Source: Fibrobacter sp. UWB11
GTDB lineage: Bacteria; Fibrobacterota; Fibrobacteria; Fibrobacterales; Fibrobacteraceae
Reading direction: 5' to 3'
DNA length: 64,000 nucleotides
Assembly (NCBI RefSeq): GCF_900143015.1
Contig: NZ_FSRT01000001.1
Coordinates: 744,001-808,000 of the forward strand
This document shows, in pieces, positions 31,591 to 39,822 of this stretch (position 1 is the first letter of the stretch; each line of letters begins with the position of its first letter). Under the pieces are notes generated by a model that did no database searches, was not told where the DNA came from, and saw nothing but the letters and a program-made list of their open reading frames with translations. A program made the position numbers and the translations under genes.

Positions 31591-32202
31591 TTATTTCTCG
31601 ATGCAACGGACGGAGAAAGCGTTGTTCTCTTCGATGGCGCGTTCCGCATAACGTTCGTTGTAACCGCCGATGGTCACGAAGTTTGCAATGTAAGTCGTTT
31701 CTTCGGTTGCGGTCCAGAAGAATGCGGATTTTTCCATGTCTTCGTAAGCGAAATGCGTGTCGCTTTTGCCAGACGCGTTGAATGATGATTTGGTTTCTTC
31801 GCAGTAAGGACTCCACATATCGTTGTTGCCGAAGCAGATGCGCTGGCCCGCTTGCTTGACTCTGAATCCGTTCTTCTTGCTAGAACCGAGATACTTGCTC
31901 AGGAAATTCCAGTCTTTGCGGTCGGGGAGTCTCCAGCCGGTAGGGCAGGCTTTCATTGCTGCCTTCCACGTGTAAAGTCGTCCGTACTTGTGGCAGTTCG
32001 TTTTGTCGTCGTTATAGCAGTAGCTGCCTTTTGTTGTCTTGTACGTGAGGTTCTCGGCTAGCCAGTTGTGGTTACCGATTTTGACAATCTTGTAAGTGTG
32101 TCCGTCACGCGGATCCTTGAACTTTTTCGCGGAAGCCTTTTTTGCGGGGGCGGCGACGGTGATGCATGCCGCCAAAAGCATAAATACTAAACCAATTCTC
32201 AT
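31591..32202 (-). CDS. FISUMP-family secreted protein (Fibrobacter major paralogous domain)
   Basis: 203 residues with a signal peptide (LVFMLLAACITVAAPA). The FISUMP domain fills the mature part: FKDPRDGHTYKIVKIGNHNWLAENL, GRLYTWKAAMKACPTGWRLPDRKDW, then FWTATEE and the closing FSVRCIEK. This domain family is strongly expanded in Fibrobacter and is the best taxonomic marker in the window. Two cysteine pairs probably form disulphides. A cysteine near residue 13 of the signal region could alternatively make it a lipoprotein, but the surrounding residues fit a lipobox poorly. TAAATT lies 7 nt before the ATG and there is no ribosome-binding site. Confidence 0.9.
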   Translation of the reverse strand: MRIGLVFMLLAACITVAAPAKKASAKKFKDPRDGHTYKIVKIGNHNWLAENLTYKTTKGSYCYNDDKTNCHKYGRLYTWKAAMKACPTGWRLPDRKDWNFLSKYLGSSKKNGFRVKQAGQRICFGNNDMWSPYCEETKSSFNASGKSDTHFAYEDMEKSAFFWTATEETTYIANFVTIGGYNERYAERAIEENNAFSVRCIEK

Positions 32203-32209
32203 AGAGGGA

Positions 32210-32215
32210 AATTTA
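32210..32215 (-). promoter_or_regulatory. TAAATT element 7 nt before the FISUMP start
   Basis: On the minus strand TAAATT is followed by TCCCTCT and the ATG at 32202. Confidence 0.35.
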
Positions 32216-32270
32216 CAAATTTTATTTTCAGGAAATTTTTTTATTTTATAAAATGACGAGGTTTTGAAAG

Positions 32271-33596
32271 TTGCTGATTGAAGACGTAAAAAAATCTATT
32301 GTAAATGCTGGTTTTCAAGACGGTGAAAAAATGCCTTCTGTGCGTAAAATGGCAGAAAGGCTTGGACTTTCCGTCAATACGGTTCATAGGGCATACAAAC
32401 TTTTATCTGCCGATGGCCGTATCCAGCTAGTTCACGGTAAGGGTTGCTTTTGGGGTTCTGCACCATCGTTTGAGGTGAAACCCGAAGAAAGTGTCTATTC
32501 TGTCGTTGAACGTCTATTTCAGAATGATTTGGATAGCGGAGTCCTCAATGCTTTTGATGAACTTCCTTCGTGCAAGGAACTTTCGAACCGTTATGGTGTT
32601 TCTCCGTACATTGTAAAAAAGTTCTTGATGCAGAAAAGTTCGCAGGGAATTTTGCGCCATGTTGGGCACAGGTTCTTTTTCAGCGAAGAACGTACGGTCG
32701 GAAAATCAAATTACGTTTTGTTTGTGCACCGTTCAGATGAATTTGGTCGTTTAAAAATCGAATCGGAACGCGAATCCGATGTTTTTCGCACGTTTGCACA
32801 AATTGCCGCAGAACAGAAAATTGCTGTAAAGTTTATCGGATATCACGAAGCGTCGAACCAATTCTTTTTATCGGATGGTAGCTCGTATACGATAAAAAAC
32901 GATACCCATTGCTTGGGCGTGTTCCTTTCGACATGGCTTGTCGAGGATGCTTCTAAGTTGTTTGCTCATTTTGCCATGTTCAAAAATCCGATTTCGGTCT
33001 GGTGGGAATACGCGCCGGACATGGTGCCGGTCAGTGCCCGAAACCGCAAAAAATGGGCGTTCTACAACGTGGCATTTGGCAAAGAAGCAGGCGTGATTGT
33101 CGGGCGTTACCTCAAGAATAAAAATATGGGGGAGGTTCATTACTTGTCTCCGTACCATGCGAGTTTCTGGTCCAAGGCTAGGTTGCAAGGGCTTATCGAA
33201 GCGGGGGCAGAAGTCGTGCCACTTGTGGACGAACGTTTTGCGTCTCCGTTCGACTTGATGGATGTGGCGAAAAATTCAGGCATCGATAGTCAGAAATTTT
33301 TGGATAACGTTCTTGGCGAACTTTTGAAGTCGGCAACACTAGATAAGTTTGTCTGTTCAAACGATTGGGTGGCGGCTTCGTTGATTGATTATTTCAAGGC
33401 GAAAAAATTGCCTGCGCCGTATGTGGTAGGGTTTGATGATACGATTGAAAGTTACCGCTATGTCTTTGACTCGTTTGCTTTCAACGTCGGAACGATGGTG
33501 AAAGAAGCGATTTATCACATTGTGGCGCCGACTATATATGCAGAACAGCGGCGCCAAATGCAGACACCGCTGGGTAGAGTGGTCGAGAAACACTAG
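32271..33596 (+). CDS. GntR-type regulator with two winged-helix segments and a sugar-binding-like sensor domain
   Basis: 441 residues from a TTG at 32271; an in-frame TGA just upstream and GAGG ten bases before leave little choice. The N-terminus is a GntR winged helix (MPSVRKMAERLGLSVNTVHRAYKLL at about 21-45). A second, weaker winged-helix-like segment follows (LPSCKELSNRYGVSPYIVKKFL, about 97-118). The remaining ~290 residues look like a LacI-type periplasmic-binding fold with VVGFDD near the end. Such proteins bind operator DNA and respond to sugars. The convergent neighbour is a xylo-oligosaccharide-releasing GH8 enzyme, so control of oligoxylan use is a reasonable guess. Confidence 0.75.
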   Translation: MLIEDVKKSIVNAGFQDGEKMPSVRKMAERLGLSVNTVHRAYKLLSADGRIQLVHGKGCFWGSAPSFEVKPEESVYSVVERLFQNDLDSGVLNAFDELPSCKELSNRYGVSPYIVKKFLMQKSSQGILRHVGHRFFFSEERTVGKSNYVLFVHRSDEFGRLKIESERESDVFRTFAQIAAEQKIAVKFIGYHEASNQFFLSDGSSYTIKNDTHCLGVFLSTWLVEDASKLFAHFAMFKNPISVWWEYAPDMVPVSARNRKKWAFYNVAFGKEAGVIVGRYLKNKNMGEVHYLSPYHASFWSKARLQGLIEAGAEVVPLVDERFASPFDLMDVAKNSGIDSQKFLDNVLGELLKSATLDKFVCSNDWVAASLIDYFKAKKLPAPYVVGFDDTIESYRYVFDSFAFNVGTMVKEAIYHIVAPTIYAEQRRQMQTPLGRVVEKH

Positions 33597-33599
33597 GTT

Positions 33600-34718
33600 T
33601 TAAACGTTAAATTTCCCGGAGCAGGCGAGGAGCCCGAGCATATACAGGAGTCCGTCGTAGTAGCGCCAGAGTCCGGTCGGGATTTCCATATTCCAGAGGT
33701 CTTCGGCGAACGGCTTAATAAGCGGATCGCCAGCGGGGAGTGCTACTGTCGATGCTGCGTTCATGGCAATCAGGCCGCCCGTAGCAGGCCTTGCCTCGCG
33801 CGGGAACGCGCTCCCGTCGACACGCATGTCGGCGAGATACGGGCGCCGGCTGTTGAGGTAGCCGAGAATTTTCTTGACCGCAGAAACTTCCCATTCGCTC
33901 ACGTCTGCGCGTTCGCCTTTGTCTTGCAATGTGGCTGCATCAAGTCCGATGTTCCACACAACTCGCCAAGCGTCTCCGCAGAAGCAATCGCTTTCCGGAT
34001 GCCATGGCGTTTTCTTCGGCGTTCCGTCAAATTCGCTGTAGTCGGCGGCAAGTCCCGTGACCGGGTGGCAAGCCTTTTTCAAGTAGGCAACACTTTTGTC
34101 TGCAATCTTGTTCCAAATTGCATCGCCGCTTGCTTCGCCGTACATTCTGTAGAATGCGACCGTGTTGTAGCTTGGGTCGGTGTAATCGTTACCCTTCATG
34201 GGGGAAAATCGCACGAGACCTGCGTTCACATCCATCATCGTGTACACATCGCCAGCTTGCGGCTTGTGCGCCATATCGTTGATGAGCTCGATGGCGTCAC
34301 GTTTGTATTCTTCGCTATTGAAAACCTTGGCGGCATAAAGGAGAGCTGCGGCAAAATATTCTTCGCCATCCGGGGCTGCACCCGGGTCCATCATCGTGAA
34401 ATCGGCGGTTGAAACTTGCCAGGAGTAATAACCGGCGAGGTCGCCTTCGGTATTCTTCATATGCGTCTTGGCGAATTTCCAGAGCTTGTTAAAAAGGTCT
34501 TGCTTGCCGAGAAGTGCGGCAACAGTCATGCCGTAGCTCATGCCTTCGGAACGGATATCGTTGTGGCCGATATCCACGATGTAGGCCATGTCGTTGCCTT
34601 TGTCAAAGCAAATGCGTTCGTTGTCGTGGTCGCCTTCGAACAGTTGCGTGAAAGCCTTGTTGAGTTTCGCCTCGATTTCGGCGGGAGTCTTACCAATTTC
34701 TTCAAAAATGTTTCTCAT
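33600..34718 (-). CDS. GH8 reducing-end xylose-releasing exo-oligoxylanase (Rex-like)
   Basis: 372 residues, no signal peptide, hence cytoplasmic. The enzyme would remove xylose from the reducing end of xylo-oligosaccharides imported after extracellular xylan breakdown. Along its length it resembles Bacillus Rex: RSEGMSYGM with the general acid E58, GAAPDGEEYFAAAL, DPSYN, ACHPVTGLAADYSEFDGTP, and CGDAWRVVWNIGLDA where D249 aligns with the proposed base, closing with RYYDGLLYMLGLLACSG. The ATG at 34718 has TATTTT 7 nt upstream and no ribosome-binding site. The stop codon lies 3 nt from that of the convergent regulator gene. Confidence 0.9.
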   Translation of the reverse strand: MRNIFEEIGKTPAEIEAKLNKAFTQLFEGDHDNERICFDKGNDMAYIVDIGHNDIRSEGMSYGMTVAALLGKQDLFNKLWKFAKTHMKNTEGDLAGYYSWQVSTADFTMMDPGAAPDGEEYFAAALLYAAKVFNSEEYKRDAIELINDMAHKPQAGDVYTMMDVNAGLVRFSPMKGNDYTDPSYNTVAFYRMYGEASGDAIWNKIADKSVAYLKKACHPVTGLAADYSEFDGTPKKTPWHPESDCFCGDAWRVVWNIGLDAATLQDKGERADVSEWEVSAVKKILGYLNSRRPYLADMRVDGSAFPREARPATGGLIAMNAASTVALPAGDPLIKPFAEDLWNMEIPTGLWRYYDGLLYMLGLLACSGKFNV

Positions 34719-34725
34719 GACAAGT

Positions 34726-34731
34726 AAAATA
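34726..34731 (-). promoter_or_regulatory. TATTTT element 7 nt before the GH8 start
   Basis: On the minus strand TATTTT is followed by ACTTGTC and the ATG at 34718. Confidence 0.3.
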
Positions 34732-34930
34732 GAAATGTATTGGACTGCGAGATTACTTTGCGTGTGGAAAATGCAAAAACTGTTTGATGTGTTTTGAACT
34801 GCTTTAAGAAAAATGATGTTTTTTTCGAAAAAAAATGATAAATGCCAGATTATGACATTTAAAGTAGTTATGTTAATCTCGTGAAACTTTTAAAGTCGTT
34901 TTTTTTTTGTTTGTAACGATTGGAGAAAAA

Positions 34931-35303
34931 ATGAATAGAATAATAAAAGGCTGTGTTGATATATGGCTTGATGAAATGGTTCCTTGCCTCAAGAATCTAG
35001 AAACAGGAACGATTGAATAAACTGCATTGGGCAAGTACAGCTCCCCAAAATAATGTCCATTTGTATGGAAAAAAGAAATATAATGGGGTTGGGGGACATC
35101 TTTTTGCGATTGCCGTAGATATGTCTTTTTAATGGGGGTATGATGGATTTGTTTATGGCTTCGCCCTTAACAAAGACCTTTTAAATCATTATATTAATGC
35201 TCTAGGGTGTTTCTTTGTGGGAATCCTTCATCCGTATCATTTTTTGATTGAAACTAATACTGCTCAAAGGCTTTTGGAGAATTATACATATGAGTGGAAC
35301 TGA
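34931..35303 (+). pseudogene. Decayed GNAT-like gene (frameshift, internal deletion, stop)
   Basis: GGAG then ATG at 34931 starts NRIIKGCVDIWLDEMV. An extra T near 34982 shifts the frame to PCLKNLETGTIE. From 35026 a third frame reads HWASTAPQNN, KYNGVGGHLFAIAVDMSF, a TAA at 35131, then WGYDGFVYGFALNKDLL and HPYHFLIETNTAQRLLENY to a TGA at 35301. GVGGHLF has the form of the acetyl-CoA-binding loop of GNAT acetyltransferases. The segment between the N-terminal piece and HWAS, probably about 60-80 residues, appears deleted. Its end overlaps the start of the intact 64-residue gene. From memory, intact versions of this pair occur in Bacteroidales and Fibrobacter. Confidence 0.75.
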
Positions 35304-35484
35304 TAAAAAGACTATGAATTTATCAGATGTTCAGTGCGAGTATTTGGGATTTCCTGATCCATACCGCAATCCGCCTGCTTGTAAATACGATCATCGGGCT
35401 CTTGTGGAGTATGCAAAAAAAGTGGGGAAGTCTATCAACGATTTGTCTTTTGAAGAAAAAGCGCATTTTATTGTAAATCGTTAG
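35290..35484 (+). CDS. 64-residue partner protein of the decayed GNAT-like gene
   Basis: ATG at 35290 with GGAG ten bases upstream. The protein (SGTDKKTMNLSDVQCEYLGF, PDPYRNPPACKYDHRALV, KSINDLSFEEKAHFIVNR) is hydrophilic, with two conserved-looking cysteines and no membrane segment. It overlaps the end of the broken upstream frame by 14 nt, the arrangement of a translationally coupled pair. The intact state beside a wrecked partner is notable. No known domain is recognised; an antitoxin-like or adaptor role is only a guess from the pair layout. Confidence 0.65.
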   Translation: MSGTDKKTMNLSDVQCEYLGFPDPYRNPPACKYDHRALVEYAKKVGKSINDLSFEEKAHFIVNR

Positions 35485-35556
35485 TTTCTTTATGAACGAA
35501 AGGCTATGTCCACCCCAAATGTTGCTGATTGACCATAACCCCCAGAAGAACAACTA

Positions 35557-36675
35557 ATGGATATTGAAATGATACCACATTTGCGCGACTGCATTGATTT
35601 GTACAATCCATACGCCAATAAGTACATCGAACTTATATCCACAGCAGATGCCGGAAATGATCTGGAAGGACACCACATTGTTCCGGCTGCATTTTACAAA
35701 TATGTATTAGGTTGTGAAAAGACAAGGCTTGTATCATCGCTAGATATGATACCGGAAAACATCGTTCGCCTTTCTAAACGCAATCATATACTAGCCCACT
35801 ATTATTTGGCCCGTTGCATCAAGCACCCGAACAATATTTTTACCGACTCTCAACTATACGCTTTTGTAAACATGTTCTCCAAGCGTATTATGAAGAGTCA
35901 TCCTTTATTTAATGAAATGCTCGGCTTTGCCGAGGAGAATAAAGGGGTTAAGCGTAGATACAAGCAATATGAGTTATGCCCACCGACAATACCGAGCGGG
36001 TGTTCTTTCTATCAAGATGCGATTATCCATACTGATCGTACTGGGGCCTGGATAACCCAAATCCGAGACCATGGGAAGGAACATTATACTTATGACCATT
36101 TCGGTAATTGTTTGGATATTCAGATAGAGGGACATCCTAGCATTTGGGTAGTTCGTTCATTGACTAATGGTCGCGTTATGTCTATCGCTACTAATGCAGA
36201 CGACCAAAGCACCTATGCCGGTTTTTCCGATACTGGTATATGTCATTTGTGCTATGATTGGCAAGGAAGAATCGAGTCAAAATTTCCATATCGTGCAACA
36301 GAAAAAACATATATTTTTGCTGATGCTATGTATAGCATGTCTAACTACATTTCGCGGATATTGCCGGAAAAAGAATTTGCTGAATTTATGCAGCTAATCA
36401 AGAAATATATCGGTAAGCGGGCGCATGGTATTGTCGAGCCGTACTCCTACTATGATATTCCTGCTGCTCCTAAACGCATATTTAGCAAAAGTCATTGCGA
36501 CGAAATGGTTAAACAATGCGAAGCTAATGCAGAAAGCTGGATGAAACTATATAACGATGGAGTAAGACGTGATGGTGTGTATGCCGCAAACTACTTCAAA
36601 AAACTTGCCGATATGTGGCGTGTAATGGATGCGACCGCAATGGGCAAACAACCTACTGCCGTTGAGCAAAAATAA
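35557..36675 (+). CDS. HNH-nuclease-like accessory protein, probably truncated
   Basis: 372 residues. An HNH-type motif opens the protein: EGHHIVPAAF (about 37-46), then NIVRLSKRNHILAHYYLARC (about 68-87), the GHHxxP ... N-x-V-x-L ... H-x-x-AH pattern of metal-dependent nucleases. The rest is unlike anything I recognise, with WVVRSLTNGR and CHLCYDWQGR segments. Base composition is A/T-rich compared with the core genes on both sides. After the TAA at 36673 the same frame continues for 44 sensible residues (VDPVAVPVPEVQ ... IGFLRRLWTKLV) to a TAG at 36808, so the stop may be a recent nonsense mutation. A role as a homing-type or defence nuclease is possible. Confidence 0.65.
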   Translation: MDIEMIPHLRDCIDLYNPYANKYIELISTADAGNDLEGHHIVPAAFYKYVLGCEKTRLVSSLDMIPENIVRLSKRNHILAHYYLARCIKHPNNIFTDSQLYAFVNMFSKRIMKSHPLFNEMLGFAEENKGVKRRYKQYELCPPTIPSGCSFYQDAIIHTDRTGAWITQIRDHGKEHYTYDHFGNCLDIQIEGHPSIWVVRSLTNGRVMSIATNADDQSTYAGFSDTGICHLCYDWQGRIESKFPYRATEKTYIFADAMYSMSNYISRILPEKEFAEFMQLIKKYIGKRAHGIVEPYSYYDIPAAPKRIFSKSHCDEMVKQCEANAESWMKLYNDGVRRDGVYAANYFKKLADMWRVMDATAMGKQPTAVEQK

Positions 36676-36843
36676 GTTGACCCCGTTGCAGTACCAGTCC
36701 CCGAAGTGCAAGAATCCGTTCCCATTGAACAACCGTCTACCGATTGCCAATCTCGTCATGAACCTCAAAAAATCGGGTTTTTGCGTAGATTGTGGACAAA
36801 GCTCGTCTAGCAACACTTTGTGAGGATGTAGCCTAAACAAATA

Positions 36844-36872
36844 AAAACGCCCGCATTTCTGCGAGCGTCTTT
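36844..36872. terminator. Terminator between the accessory island and rpsD
   Basis: ACGC-CGCA / TGCG-GCGT stem with one bulge on each side, A-run on the left and CTTT on the right; bidirectional. Confidence 0.65.
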
Positions 36873-36906
36873 AAAAGCTTGAGTCTTTGCAACTCTAAGC
36901 GGTTTA

Positions 36907-37512
36907 CTACCTGGAGTAGTATTCCACGACGAGCTGTTCTTCGAGCTTGACCGGGATCTGGTCGCGGAGCGGAAGCTTCACGAGAGTACCCTGCATCTTG
37001 CCGAGATCGACAGACAAGTATTCCGGAGCGGCAGCTGCAGAAGCGATTGCTTCCTTGATCTGCACGTGTTCCTTAGACTGTTCACGAACGGCAACCACGT
37101 CGCCAGCCTTGATGAGGCGGCTCGGAGAGAAGCTACGAACACCGTTCACAGTGAAGTGACCGTGTGCAACGTACTGACGAGCAGCGAAGATCGTACGGGC
37201 AAAACCCATGCGGTAGACGACTGCGTCAAGACGAGTTTCGAGCAAGATCATCAGGTTATCACCTGCAGAACCTTCACGACGGTTAGCTTCCTTGTATGCC
37301 TTGGCAAGCTGAGCTTCGGAAATGTTGTAGGTGAAACGAAGACGCTGCTTTTCGACCAACTGCTGCTTGTAAACGGAAGCAGACTTCTTGCGGGTCTGAC
37401 CATGCTGGCCAGGTGCGAAGTTGCGGCGGTCGAGAGCCTTTTGAGTCTTCTGAGAAACGGCAACGCCGAGAGAGCGTGCTACTTTACCTTTAGGTCCGCG
37501 GAAGGAGGACAT
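36907..37512 (-). CDS. rpsD: 30S ribosomal protein uS4
   Basis: 201 residues. S4 nucleates 30S assembly on the 5' domain of 16S rRNA. Recognisable parts are the N-terminal arm RNFAPGQHGQTRKKSASVYKQQL, the LVEKQRLRFTYNISEAQL stretch, and the S4 RNA-binding fold LETRLDAVVYRMGFARTIFAARQYVAHGHFTVNG. The zinc-binding cysteines of some S4 proteins are absent (C-minus form). The gene stands apart from the usual rpsM-rpsK-rpoA cluster. Its 84-nt leader, 3' of the endonuclease gene, folds into several hairpins, one of which holds the ribosome-binding site. Confidence 0.96.
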   Translation of the reverse strand: MSSFRGPKGKVARSLGVAVSQKTQKALDRRNFAPGQHGQTRKKSASVYKQQLVEKQRLRFTYNISEAQLAKAYKEANRREGSAGDNLMILLETRLDAVVYRMGFARTIFAARQYVAHGHFTVNGVRSFSPSRLIKAGDVVAVREQSKEHVQIKEAIASAAAAPEYLSVDLGKMQGTLVKLPLRDQIPVKLEEQLVVEYYSR

Positions 37513-37592
37513 ATTTACCTCTTTGAGGAAGCTCTTTGGTTACGCTCGCATGTTGGCAGAGCTTGGCACGACATGCGAGATTTGGAGTCCCA
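37513..37592 (-). promoter_or_regulatory. Structured leader of rpsD
   Basis: In the minus-strand leader, TTTGG/CCAAA forms a small hairpin, CTCGCATGT (37579-37571) pairs with ACATGCGAG (37553-37545) across 17 nt, and CCTC AAA GAGG includes the GAGG ribosome-binding site just before the ATG. Such a leader could allow feedback by S4; this is inference. Confidence 0.4.
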
Positions 37593-37595
37593 AAT

Positions 37596-38372
37596 TTAGT
37601 TATTTGCTTTTAGGCTGTCAACAGGCTCGACCGGTGCGGCTGGTTCTTGGCATTTTTCGAAGACAAACGGGTTGTGGTCGCCCTGGACCTTGAAAATGCG
37701 GCGGTCGCGCTCGCATTCGCGTTCCGTGACGGGGTATGCCCTGTCCCAAGCTTCGAAAAGTTTGCGGTCTTGCTTGGAAAGGTTGATGTTGTAGGTCTTT
37801 TCCATGTAGAAGTGTACGCGGGCAATCAGGCCTCGGACTTCTTTGCGGGGTTGGACCTTCTTGTCCTTGAAATCGACGATGGTTTCGCACTCGCCGTACA
37901 TGGGCTCTGGGGTGTTGGTCCACTGGCTGAACATGAAGTTGCTGCGGTCTCCGTTGACTTCACCGATGGCGGGATAGAGGTTGTGAAGGTCACCTTCCAT
38001 AATCTTGAATGTGGTGTCGTTCGCGCTGCAGTTCTTGCGACCGCCGTCGCGCCAGCAGGGGAGGTGTTGGCCCATGTTATGGGCGGTGACGATGTGTTCC
38101 CATTCGATGCGTTCTGTGCGCTTGTAGCTCTTGCGGTTCGGGTTTTCACGCGGCTTGTAATTGCAGGTGCTGAAATCGACTTTCTTTTTGTCGAGATAGC
38201 GGCATCCGCAGTAGAGCGTTTCCTGGAGTTCACCATAGTAGATGCGTCGCATCTGCTTGCCTGCATCGCGGTAATTGTAATGTTGTGGTGCAGCCAAAGG
38301 ATTGACCTTGGCGAATGATGTTGCTGCAAAAACGCAGAAAAGCAAAGCGACAGCTTTTGCTGAAACTTTCAT
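37596..38372 (-). CDS. endA: Secreted endonuclease I family nuclease
   Basis: 258 residues from the ATG at 38372, where a signal peptide (KVSAKAVALLFCVFAATSFA) begins; the much longer open frame upstream is not coding. It belongs to the EndA/NucM endonuclease I family, periplasmic or extracellular DNases with a His-metal finger. Signature: RIEWEHIVTAHNMGQHLPCW, then EGDLHNLYPAIGEVNGDRSNF, with the catalytic His in WEHI and the metal Asn in HNLYP. Several cysteines suggest disulphides, as in NucM. AAGAGG lies upstream. It is followed by rpsD at 83 nt. Confidence 0.92.
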   Translation of the reverse strand: MKVSAKAVALLFCVFAATSFAKVNPLAAPQHYNYRDAGKQMRRIYYGELQETLYCGCRYLDKKKVDFSTCNYKPRENPNRKSYKRTERIEWEHIVTAHNMGQHLPCWRDGGRKNCSANDTTFKIMEGDLHNLYPAIGEVNGDRSNFMFSQWTNTPEPMYGECETIVDFKDKKVQPRKEVRGLIARVHFYMEKTYNINLSKQDRKLFEAWDRAYPVTERECERDRRIFKVQGDHNPFVFEKCQEPAAPVEPVDSLKANN

Positions 38373-38414
38373 ATAAATAAAACCTCTTGTTGTGTGTGAT
38401 AGAAATGTAATCAT

Positions 38415-38435
38415 TTTGGCCATTGGTCGTTGGTC
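38415..38435. repeat. Heptad array, forward type, three units
   Basis: TTTGGCC, ATTGGTC, GTTGGTC in 7-bp register, between endA and folC. Confidence 0.6.
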
Positions 38436-38443
38436 TAACTTTC

Positions 38444-38449
38444 TATATT
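38444..38449 (+). promoter_or_regulatory. TATATT element 7 nt before the folC start
   Basis: CTTTCTATATT then 7 nt then ATG at 38457, the same arrangement and the same CTTTC prefix as at 2953-2971. No ribosome-binding site. Confidence 0.45.
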
Positions 38450-38456
38450 GTATACC

Positions 38457-39746
38457 ATGCTTCAAGACGGATTGGAATATTTGAATTCCCGGCTCATTTT
38501 CGGGATGATGCCTGGGCTTGCTTCTACACGTAAACTTTGTGAAGTCCTTGGGAATCCTCAGAAAAAGTTCAAGACGATTCATGTTGTTGGTACGAACGGT
38601 AAGGGTTCTTCGAGCTATTATCTTTCTGGAATTTTGCAGGCGCATGGCCTCAAGACGGGACTTTATACGAGTCCGCACTTGGTGAACTTGCGCGAGCGCA
38701 TCCGCGTAAACGATTTGCCGATTGATGAAGAATCTCTTGGACGTTTGCTTTTGAAAGTCAAGGCGGCTGCCGAAGAAGCTCAAGTCGAACCGACGTTCTT
38801 TGAAGTGTTGACTATTGTCGCGTTCCTCTATTATGCAGAACAAAATATCGATGTTGCCGTTCTTGAAGCTGGCATGGGCGGTCGCTTGGATAGCACTGCT
38901 GTTGCCGATGGCGAATTGATTGTGCTCACGAGTATCGGGCTGGAGCACACTGAAGTTCTTGGAAGCACGGAAAGCGCAATTCTCAAAGAAAAAATGGGCG
39001 TTGCCGGTTCTGCACAAAATATTCTTTCTAATGGCCATAGCAAGGTGTTTGTGCTTGGTGGCCTGAGTGATTCGCTGATTGCAGAAGCCAAAATTTATGC
39101 GGCTTCGCACGGATGTTCGTGTGTCGTTCCTACAATTCGTAATGATATTGAACTTCCGAATTTAGGACAACATTATATTGAAAATGCAAGCCTTTCGCTC
39201 AAGGCGGCGGAACTGTTCTTGAAGAATTTTGATGAAGCGCTTGCGCTCAAGACTCTTACGACACGCTCTTGGGCGGGCCGCATGCAAAAGCTAATCGATG
39301 CAAACGGCGTAACGAAGTTTGTTCTAGATGGCGCTCATAATTCTCATGCGGTTCGTCGCTTGGTCGAAGCGTTGGACAAGTATTACCCGAGTCAAAAGTT
39401 CCATTGCGTATTTGGAGCACTCCGCGATAAGGATGTGGGAGAGATGCTCAAGCTCATGGCTCCGCATGTAAGTCATTGGCATATTACGCGAACACCGTAT
39501 CCGCGATTCCGTGAACTGGAAGACTTGCAGGGCGAACTTGAAAAACTTGGATTGAACGTTGCTAGTGCGGGCGAGTTTTCTCGCGAATATCTCAATGAAG
39601 TCTGCGCTAATGTTACGGATGGCTCGCCGGTTCTTATTACCGGTAGCCTTTATATGATTGGTGCGACTGTGCAGGCGCTCAAGGATGATTTTGACGGGCT
39701 TGCGTTCTTCCGTGGCATGGAGCCCACGACGAACGAACACCGTTAA
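38457..39746 (+). CDS. folC: Folylpolyglutamate synthase / dihydrofolate synthase
   Basis: 429 residues from the ATG at 38457; a TTG three codons earlier is less likely. Mur-ligase family fold: P-loop VVGTNGKGSSS near residue 45, LYTSPHLVNLRERIRVND (the folate-site segment with the SPHL motif), VLEAGMGGRLDSTA, SIGLEHTEVLG, and in the C-terminal domain VLDGAHNSHAV and ITGSLYMIG. It adds glutamates to folates and/or makes dihydrofolate from dihydropteroate. Its length is that of bifunctional FolC. It appears to be transcribed alone, ending at a bidirectional terminator. Confidence 0.94.
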   Translation: MLQDGLEYLNSRLIFGMMPGLASTRKLCEVLGNPQKKFKTIHVVGTNGKGSSSYYLSGILQAHGLKTGLYTSPHLVNLRERIRVNDLPIDEESLGRLLLKVKAAAEEAQVEPTFFEVLTIVAFLYYAEQNIDVAVLEAGMGGRLDSTAVADGELIVLTSIGLEHTEVLGSTESAILKEKMGVAGSAQNILSNGHSKVFVLGGLSDSLIAEAKIYAASHGCSCVVPTIRNDIELPNLGQHYIENASLSLKAAELFLKNFDEALALKTLTTRSWAGRMQKLIDANGVTKFVLDGAHNSHAVRRLVEALDKYYPSQKFHCVFGALRDKDVGEMLKLMAPHVSHWHITRTPYPRFRELEDLQGELEKLGLNVASAGEFSREYLNEVCANVTDGSPVLITGSLYMIGATVQALKDDFDGLAFFRGMEPTTNEHR

Positions 39747-39769
39747 TTGGCGCGTGTGTGCGATTATAT

Positions 39770-39804
39770 AAAAAAAAGACATTGGCTAAGCCAATGTCTT
39801 TTTG
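39770..39804. terminator. Bidirectional terminator between folC and the LPP20-like gene
   Basis: AGACATTGGC / GCCAATGTCT 10-bp perfect stem, TAA loop, A-run left and T-run right. Confidence 0.92.
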
Positions 39805-39822
39805 CTTGAAACTTAAGTTGGA

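Noticed and set aside
34719-34930. Regulatory RNA upstream of the decayed gene
   Set aside because: The stretch is A/T-rich with T-runs but no stable stem or terminator that would support an RNA gene.
38373-39110. Long N-terminal extension of the endonuclease I frame
   Set aside because: It lies antisense to folC and reads as low-quality sequence; the signal peptide starts at 38372.
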